This document shows, one piece after another, positions 58,360 to 64,000 of a stretch of DNA of 64,000 nt; within the stretch, counting starts at the first letter, position 1, and the number at the start of each line of letters is the position of its first letter. This stretch comes from Nepenthes gracilis (lineage: Eukaryota > Streptophyta > Magnoliopsida > Caryophyllales > Nepenthaceae): NCBI GenBank assembly GCA_033239525.1, contig BSYO01000020.1, positions 5,147,892 to 5,211,891 on the forward strand, given 5' to 3'. The position numbers and the translations under genes are program-made. A model generated the notes under the pieces. That model ran no database searches, was not told the origin of the DNA, and worked only from the letters and a program-made list of their open reading frames with translations.

Positions 58360-59900
58360 TGCATAAACTCTCTCTGTCACCTTCTGCTTCAACAATTGTG
58401 AACACGAGCGCACAGGCTAGCGACCCCGCTAGAAATACTACTAACCCCGACCAGGGCCATGCTACTGATGTCTGGTCAACGGGGCCCTGAGCAAAGTCCC
58501 ACGCCTTACATTCCAACAAGCCGTGGAGCGAGATGCGGGCTAACACCACTGCTCCAGCGCCTGCAGAAAGAAAGAACAGCAACAACAAGCGGCTCCACCA
58601 GTTATTCCCACTCTGCCACCAAGAAGGTGGCCGGAGGAAGAAGAAAAGCCGGCCAAGAGGCCCAAAAAGCTGAAACAATCGCTCTAGCCTCCTCCCGGCG
58701 TTCTGGCGGAACGAGGCCAATGGGCAGCTCAAGATCGTCCCGGCAGAGCCGAGAGCGAAGAAATCCTCGATACTCTCGGGCGAGGAAGATCGCCACACAG
58801 TCCGGGAGCGAGTCTCTGGATCGCCGGATCCACGAAGGCGGCGGCCGCCGGCTCTCTTGAACTGCTTTGGAAACAAGACGGAGTTGAGGAATTTCCTCAG
58901 CTCCAAGAGATCGACAAACGCCACTCGTGCCGATCCCACGAGTGGACCAAATCTGGAACCACGTGTTCCCGGAATGGCCAGCGCCATCGACTTTGACAAG
59001 TCACCTTTCACCTGCGAAATCTGAACCGTCCACTTTGCCGTCCAAGTTCAAAATGTCGTCCCTTGACTTATACGATGGAGCGGTGATCCGGTTGACCACT
59101 GGATCACTTTCGCACCCATCCCGAGTCTACAAGGGCTAGAAGACTCGCGATGTGCGCTGCTTCCCACTTACGGCTGAAGGAGACGCGAATCTGATTTCAC
59201 TATCTCCCCTTCGGGTTCATCGGCCAGGTTTTTTCGTGAACTCATGGACCTCTTCCCTGCTCGGTTGCATCAAGCCGGAAGGGAAGAGAAGCAGCGGCAC
59301 CTCCTCCCACATAAGCGGCAAAGAGAGAACCCACGGTGCTTCTGGATGGCCATTGGTTGGGCGGGAAAAGGATTCCCGAGGATGCGAGGAGATGAAGTTA
59401 GGCGGCTTCATCTCAAATTGCTTATGGAGATTTTTTCAAGCACTTGGCCCACAAAATCCCAGGACATTCCATGGCGAATCCATTACCGGGGCCTACGTGC
59501 TGCGAAAGAGGCCAACGAGGCAAAACGTCCAGAGCAGGGCGAATCGGCCTCGGCGATCCTGGAGAAGGAAAAAAGTTTCTTTGGCGGAGAACACCCCGCC
59601 AGCTTGGCGCAGGCTGGGCCCTCGAGCGCGAGATTACGGGCCCACCACCTTCACACCCTTGACGGACACGCGCTCCAATGTCCTAATGCAGATCCATGGA
59701 GAAAAGTTTATGAAGTGGCCAAAGACCCTGAAAAAAGACTCTGGAAATCAGTCTAAGTACTGTGACTTCCACCCGCTTTCAGCCCTCAACCGAAGATCGC
59801 AGGCGCCGGAGGAAAATCGAGGCGATTCGCGAGAGGACATCTCACTCGATTCGTCGGGGCACAGGCGAGAACCCGAGGAGCGGTGATAAAGAGGCGGGGG
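58360..59900 (+). pseudogene. Tat-like gypsy gag, frame-broken
   Basis: Reads STIVNTSAQASDPARNTTNP near 58389, a similar entry to the gag at 25745. The capsid motif LPSKFKMSSLDLYDG at about 59035 closely parallels LPSKFKMPNLDIYDG of that element. Pieces continue in 59152-59886: FFQALGPQ-type words, then FTPLTDTRSNVLMQIHGEKF near 59650 and YCDFH at about 59757, where the C/H knuckle starts. Frames change several times. The 225-residue minus-strand ORF 58334-59011 is antisense to this gag. Confidence 0.78.
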
Positions 59901-60600
59901 AGCGGAGCGCCTCCCGGAACCGGATTGCGGCGGGGAGTAGTTAACATGATCACCACCCGACCTGCCCGGGAGCACGGAGGATAGCAAGGAATAGCGGGCC
60001 GGAGGAAGAAGCGGTAGCGTAGTAGACAACATCATTAGCTTTAGTTATTGTGACTCGAACCATGTAATCTGCCCCCATGCTGACCCTCTTGTAATTTCGA
60101 CACTCGTTTCAGATGGTACTTCGGACTACCAGCTGAAGCGAGTCTTTATTGATAATGGTAGCTCTAAAGACTTGCTTTATTTGGGCGCGTTCTTTAGATT
60201 AGGCCTAAAAAAGAATCAACTAAAACCCTCTTGAAGGACCTTTATACGGCCTTGACAATGAACCCGGTGCCCCGTTCAAGGACAATCAAACCGAAGTCAC
60301 CACAGGCACCAACCTAAAAATAGCAAGTCGTATGCTAACCTTTCTAGTGGTTGACACGCCCTCTATGTACAACGCGATACTAGGCAGACCGTGCCTAACG
60401 GCGTTTGGGGCAGTCACGTCAATTCCACATCTAAAAATAAAATTCCCAACGCCCTACGGTGTTGGAGAAGTTCTGGGAGATCAGGTCACTGGGCGGACCT
60501 GTTACATGGCCCAGATTACCCTAGTGGCGGGCGGCACGGTGGGAGAACTTCGATCACCGAGACAGAGGCGACCTTACAACAGCAGCTGGTGAAGCCCGAT
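59901..60600 (+). pseudogene. Tat-like gypsy protease
   Basis: From about 60055: SYCDSNHVICPHADPLVIST-like, then VSDGTSDYQLKRVFIDNGSS, with the active-site Asp-Asn-Gly intact, unlike the copy at 27301. LYLGAFFRLGLKKNQLK follows before a TGA near 60233 and a frame change. ORF 60332-60592 gives FLVVDTPSMYNAILGRPCLT, the standard end of this domain. Confidence 0.82.
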
Positions 60601-61640
60601 CTAGTCCCACCGACCCGGGACAGAGGGGAACGAATAAGTGTCCAGTTGGCGGCTCACTCATTGGGATGCTACGCGATGAATTAATTGCGTTTCTCGAAGA
60701 AACGCAGAGACCTTTTTTGCTGGACTCCAGCGGACATGCCCGGGATTTTAGCTGAGGTGATGGTCCACAAGTTGGGCCTTAATCCAGGACCATGGTGGTG
60801 AGACGAAAGCGGAGGAACCACTCGGTTGAAAAGCGATCACCATCCGAGAGGAGGTGAAGAAGGCTGTTGGGCGCGACGGCTTCATTAGGAAGTCGATGCC
60901 GGATTGGCTCTCGAACGTCGTCACCTGGTTAAGAAGAGCAACGGGAAATGGCGAATGTGTGTTGATTTTACCGACGTTAACAAGGCTGCTGGAAGGACGG
61001 CTTTCCCTTGCCCCAGATTGACCTGGGTTGACTCCACGGCGAACACGAGCTGCCAAGCTTCATGGACGCTTATTCGGGCTCAACCATATCGAATGAGTCC
61101 GAGAAGACGCACACCTTGTTCATGACGGACCAGGGCACCTATTGCTATAGGGTCATGCCCTTCCCGGGTTAAAAAAACCTGGAGCCACCTACGGCGACTA
61201 GTGAGCCGAGGATGTTGGAAAAGCAAATTAATTCGCAACATGGAGGTCTACGTCGATGACATGCTCGTCGAAGTAGAGTCACGGGCGACCACATCGTGAC
61301 TGGAAGGTCATTTTGGGGTGCTCACTTGACACCAAATGAAATTAAATCCCAGCCCAGTGTGTCTTCGGGTAGCCTCGGGGAAGTTCTTGGGTTTCATCGT
61401 CTCTCGGCGAGGATCGAGCAAACCTAGAAAAGATTAAGGCCTTGGCTGACATGGCTCCCAGAAGCGTAAAAGACGTCCAGCGATTGACTGGACGGCTGGC
61501 TGCTCTGTCCCGCTTCCTCGCGAAGTTTGGAGATAAGTACCAGCCCTTCTTTAAAGCCTTAAGAGGGACAAAGTCTAGCAGTTTGATGGGCAATTGTTGC
61601 CGAGACCACCTTGATGAAGTTAAGCTTGATGTCTGACCAG
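60601..61640 (+). pseudogene. Tat-like gypsy reverse transcriptase
   Basis: The entry FAWTPADMPGI lies near 60715. ORF 60904-61125 carries LVKKSNGKWRMCVDFTDVNK, the first palm motif. MPFPG at about 61155 and then EVYVDDMLVE, with YVDD intact at 61249-61260, follow after frame changes. The thumb/connection part reads VQRLTGRLAALSRFLAKFGD in 61442-61636. At least three small frame changes separate these blocks. Confidence 0.82.
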
Positions 61641-62450
61641 CCCACCGTTGTTAGCATCACCCAAAGACGGAGAGGATCTGTACCTTTACTTGGCAGTATC
61701 AGAGGCATCCCTCAGCTCCGTCCTCGTGCGCCAAGAGTCTAATATCCAATAACCGGTCTATTATGTGAGCAAGACATTGACCGGCCCTTCGCGATCCAGT
61801 GCTGAAAAATGGCAGCACTTATCTTATGAGCAAAAATGAGGCCATACTTTCGGGCGCATCGCGTAGTGGTCCTTCGGACCCCCAGAAAAGCATACTCAAA
61901 AGCCCGATGTTTTGGGGCGATTGGTAAAATGGGCCATTGAATTGGGTGAGTTTGACATTGAGTTCGAGCTCGGAGACACTGCCATAAAAAGCGCGAGGCT
62001 CTGGCCCACTTCATCGTTGAGACCACAGCACCCATTCAAGAGGACCCCCCACAGAAAGCAGAAGAAACGGCCCGGTGAGGCCCCAGGAATGGACACTCCA
62101 CGTGGATGGATCGTCCCACAGACGATGGCTGTGGAGGTGATCTTAGGCCCCTAACGGTTTGAGATCAAGTATTCCACGAAACTTGATTTCCCGACCAACA
62201 AGCGTGGCGTACAAAGCCCTCTTGGCTGGCTTGCGATTGGCAAGGTGCTGCGAGAGGTTGGCGATCCACGGTGACTCGAATTAATCGTCAGCGAGGTTAA
62301 TGGGGCTTGAGGGCAAACAACCCTTCCTTGGCCGCGTGCTGGCGAAGGCAAAGGAGACCATCGAGGGCTTCGACAAGTGACCACAGTTCACATTCCTCGG
62401 CCGAAAAAATTGGAAGGCGGATTTCTGGCTAGGCATTCTTTGCCGAGAAC
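61641..62450 (+). pseudogene. Tat-like gypsy RNase H region
   Basis: DLYLYLAVSEASLSSVLVRQ near 61675 is the usual start of the RT-connected RNase H. GRLVKWAIELGEFDIEFELG in ORF 61912-62154 is the end of that domain. A second, more diverged RNase H-like stretch continues toward 62400. Stops and frame changes are frequent. Confidence 0.75.
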
Positions 62451-63770
62451 CGAGCGATGTCGAGGGACATGCGGAGGAGGTCTGAGCGCTCTAGCATAGA
62501 GAAGCGAGGAGGCCATGCGGTTTCCGAGATGGAAAAGCTGATGACTCCTTACCTTAGATACTTGGCCAGGCGGATCACTCCGGGAGGACCTTTGAAAACC
62601 AAGCTGATTAAAAAGATGGTAAAATTTGGTACGATAGTTGACGGACGGCTGTATTTTATCTTGATACTCAACTCAGTATCTCCGTTGTCTATCTCTGAGG
62701 AGGCGGACTACCTTGTTGGCGAGTTCACATCGGGATCTGTGGATCACACGTAGGCGGGAAGAACCTAGCCTTCAAAATTATGCGGCGGGGCTACTGCGGC
62801 CCTCGTGAAAAGGACGTGCTAGAGTTTGTTAAGAAATGTGAGCTGCTGCTTCATGGCAACCTCCATCACCAGCCGTCCGTGACTTAAAGTCCCTTCAGGC
62901 CGGGTGGCCCTTCGCGCCAATGGGGCTTGACATTCCTCGGCCCATTTTCCATTGCCACGGGAATGAGAGAAAATTCATCATAAGCGGGCATCGACTACTT
63001 CACTAAGTGAGTCGAGGCTGCCCTTGCAAAGATCCTGAACACAATGCTCTAGAGTTCCTTCGCGAGCATTTGTGCAGAAACCCCAGCATCCACGAGGTCA
63101 TGGTAACCGATAGCAGGACCCCTGATTTTTAGGAGAAATGCTTCACCAAGTATTGCACCGCCTTGGAATCAAGCTGGTCCACACTTGATAGCATACCCCG
63201 GAGCCAACGGGACGGTGGAAGTCACAAACCGTGCGGCCTCCCACGGGTTAAAAACTAAGTTGGAAGAAGGCCCGGCTCTCTGGGTGCACGAACTCCCATC
63301 CGTCCTCTGGTCTTATCGTACCACTGAAGGAACCAACGCGAGACACCCTTCAGCCTATGTTACGGGGCTGACGGTAATTTCGGTTGAAATTGGGCTCCCA
63401 AGTCTCGGGGTGGAGTCGCTCCGACCCACGAGACCAACTCCCGAGAAAATCGGGGAGCATTTGGACTTGCTAGAGGAAGCCCGCGACACGCGAAATACGG
63501 ACGTACCAACTTTTGAGAGTTGCCCGATACTACAATAAAAAGGTAAAAATCCAGCCGGTTCGACGTTGGGGACTTAGTCCTCACGAGGCATCGAGGCCAC
63601 GAGGCAAGCTGGCCGGCGAAACAAGCTCTCTCCCAGCCCCAGGAGGGACCTTTTCTTGTCTCTGCTGTCTGCCCAGCGGACGTACAAGCTCGGAACCGGG
63701 AGACGGAAAGTTGGTCCCACGAGCGTGGGCAGCACGCAGCCACAGACGCTACTTCAGTAGGGAACCTAGG
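62451..63770 (+). pseudogene. Tat-like gypsy integrase
   Basis: ORF 62457-62753 begins with the linker MTPYLRYLARRITPGGP and EADYLVGEFTSG. The zinc-binding region (LAFKIMRRGY, then EFVKKCELL) has lost its second Cys pair. The core reads WGLDIP near 62925 and EVMVTDSRTPDF near 63100. ORF 63185-63538 gives YPGANGTVEVTNRAASHGLK and ALWVHELPSVLWSYRTTEGT. The C-terminal domain follows in another frame (RVARYYNKKVKI, VPRAW), and the reading ends around 63755-63770. Confidence 0.82.
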
Positions 63771-64000
63771 CATGCACTTACTCGATCTGTGCATTCATTC
63801 GTGTACTTGTTTTCACATTGAAAAATGGGAGTTTACTTAGCATATAGAATCCTAGGACCTATGACTGCGTTTGCCTTGCAGGTATCTGCCGACCTAGGCC
63901 CTAAGTGAGAGGTCTTCACCCTCTTGTTAAACCCTAGTCATCTAGGTGGCCGAAAAGTGGTCTAAAATCATGGTCATCTAGGTAGCCCATAGCGGTCTTA
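63771..64000 (+). other. 3' untranslated part of the Tat-like element
   Basis: No coding signal. CATCTAGGTGGCC and CATCTAGGTAGCC recur at about 63938 and 63974. The polypurine tract and 3' LTR should lie to the right of the window. Confidence 0.5.

Larger units (their letters stand above)
56891..64000 (+). mobile_element. GC-rich Tat-like gypsy element, open at the right
   Basis: LTR (about 56891-58303), degraded primer site (about 58310-58335), gag, protease, reverse transcriptase, RNase H and integrase (to about 63770), then untranslated sequence to the window end. Domain order and wording fit Tat-lineage gypsy elements. It is much richer in G+C and CpG than the rest of the window. Frames are broken mainly by small insertions or deletions rather than stops from C-to-T change. 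The 3' LTR is outside. Confidence 0.85.

Noticed and set aside
58334..59011. 225-residue minus-strand ORF, the longest open frame in its area
   Set aside because: It lies antisense to the gag of the Tat-like element, which shows family motifs on the plus strand. Open antisense frames are common in GC-rich sequence, and I recognise no domain in it.

Overview
The window is plant nuclear DNA, most likely from a dicot. It is a retrotransposon graveyard with a few decayed host-gene pieces. I found no intact protein-coding gene, no rRNA or tRNA gene and no CRISPR array. Evidence for a plant: Ty1/copia and Ty3/gypsy LTR retroelements of plant lineages with Met-initiator-type or TTGGCGCC-type primer sites, a Sirevirus-type copia element with an extra ORF after pol, a PIF/Harbinger transposase relic, a LINE relic, and intron-containing pieces of a UPF0496-type gene and a NOL10/ENP2-type WD-repeat gene.

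Layout. 1-7216: 3' part of a Sirevirus-type copia element (+), with gag-pol, an env-position ORF preceded by a likely intron, polypurine tracts and a 1057-bp 3' LTR. It is inserted in the RNase H region of an older copia element (-) at 7217-13084. 13291-21898: a deleted gypsy element (+) with about 2-kb LTRs; its left LTR carries a nested 2425-bp TG..CA insertion with a perfect 5-bp target duplication. 21899-24590: AT-rich DNA with a broken tandem duplication, a 71-bp minisatellite and a Harbinger transposase relic. About 24590-27830: 5' half of a Tat-like gypsy element (+). 29436-34761: a copia element (-) with both LTRs. 34767-40170: UPF0496 exons (+), NOL10 exons (-) and a LINE 3' fragment (-). 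40723-47012: a copia remnant (-) whose LTR is split by a complete, internally deleted gypsy element (-, 40993-45829, perfect 5-bp duplication). 47013-49634: a second Sirevirus fragment (+). 49635-50034: solo LTR of the 40993 gypsy family. 50035-54271: mostly unexplained, with a tandem duplication of about 0.5 kb. 54272-56896: a giant inverted repeat with arms of about 1.04 kb. About 56891-64000: a GC-rich Tat-like gypsy element (+) broken by many small frame changes, running off the window.

Nothing here works as a cellular pathway. The gene sets are retroelement replication cassettes (capsid, protease, integrase, reverse transcriptase, RNase H) in successive stages of decay, and the nesting gives a relative order of insertion. 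Points that most deserve attention are the apparent intron upstream of the Sirevirus env-position ORF with matching positions in two copies, the kilobase inverted repeat, and the neighbouring partial host genes. All identifications come from reading motifs by eye; no alignment or database search was run.
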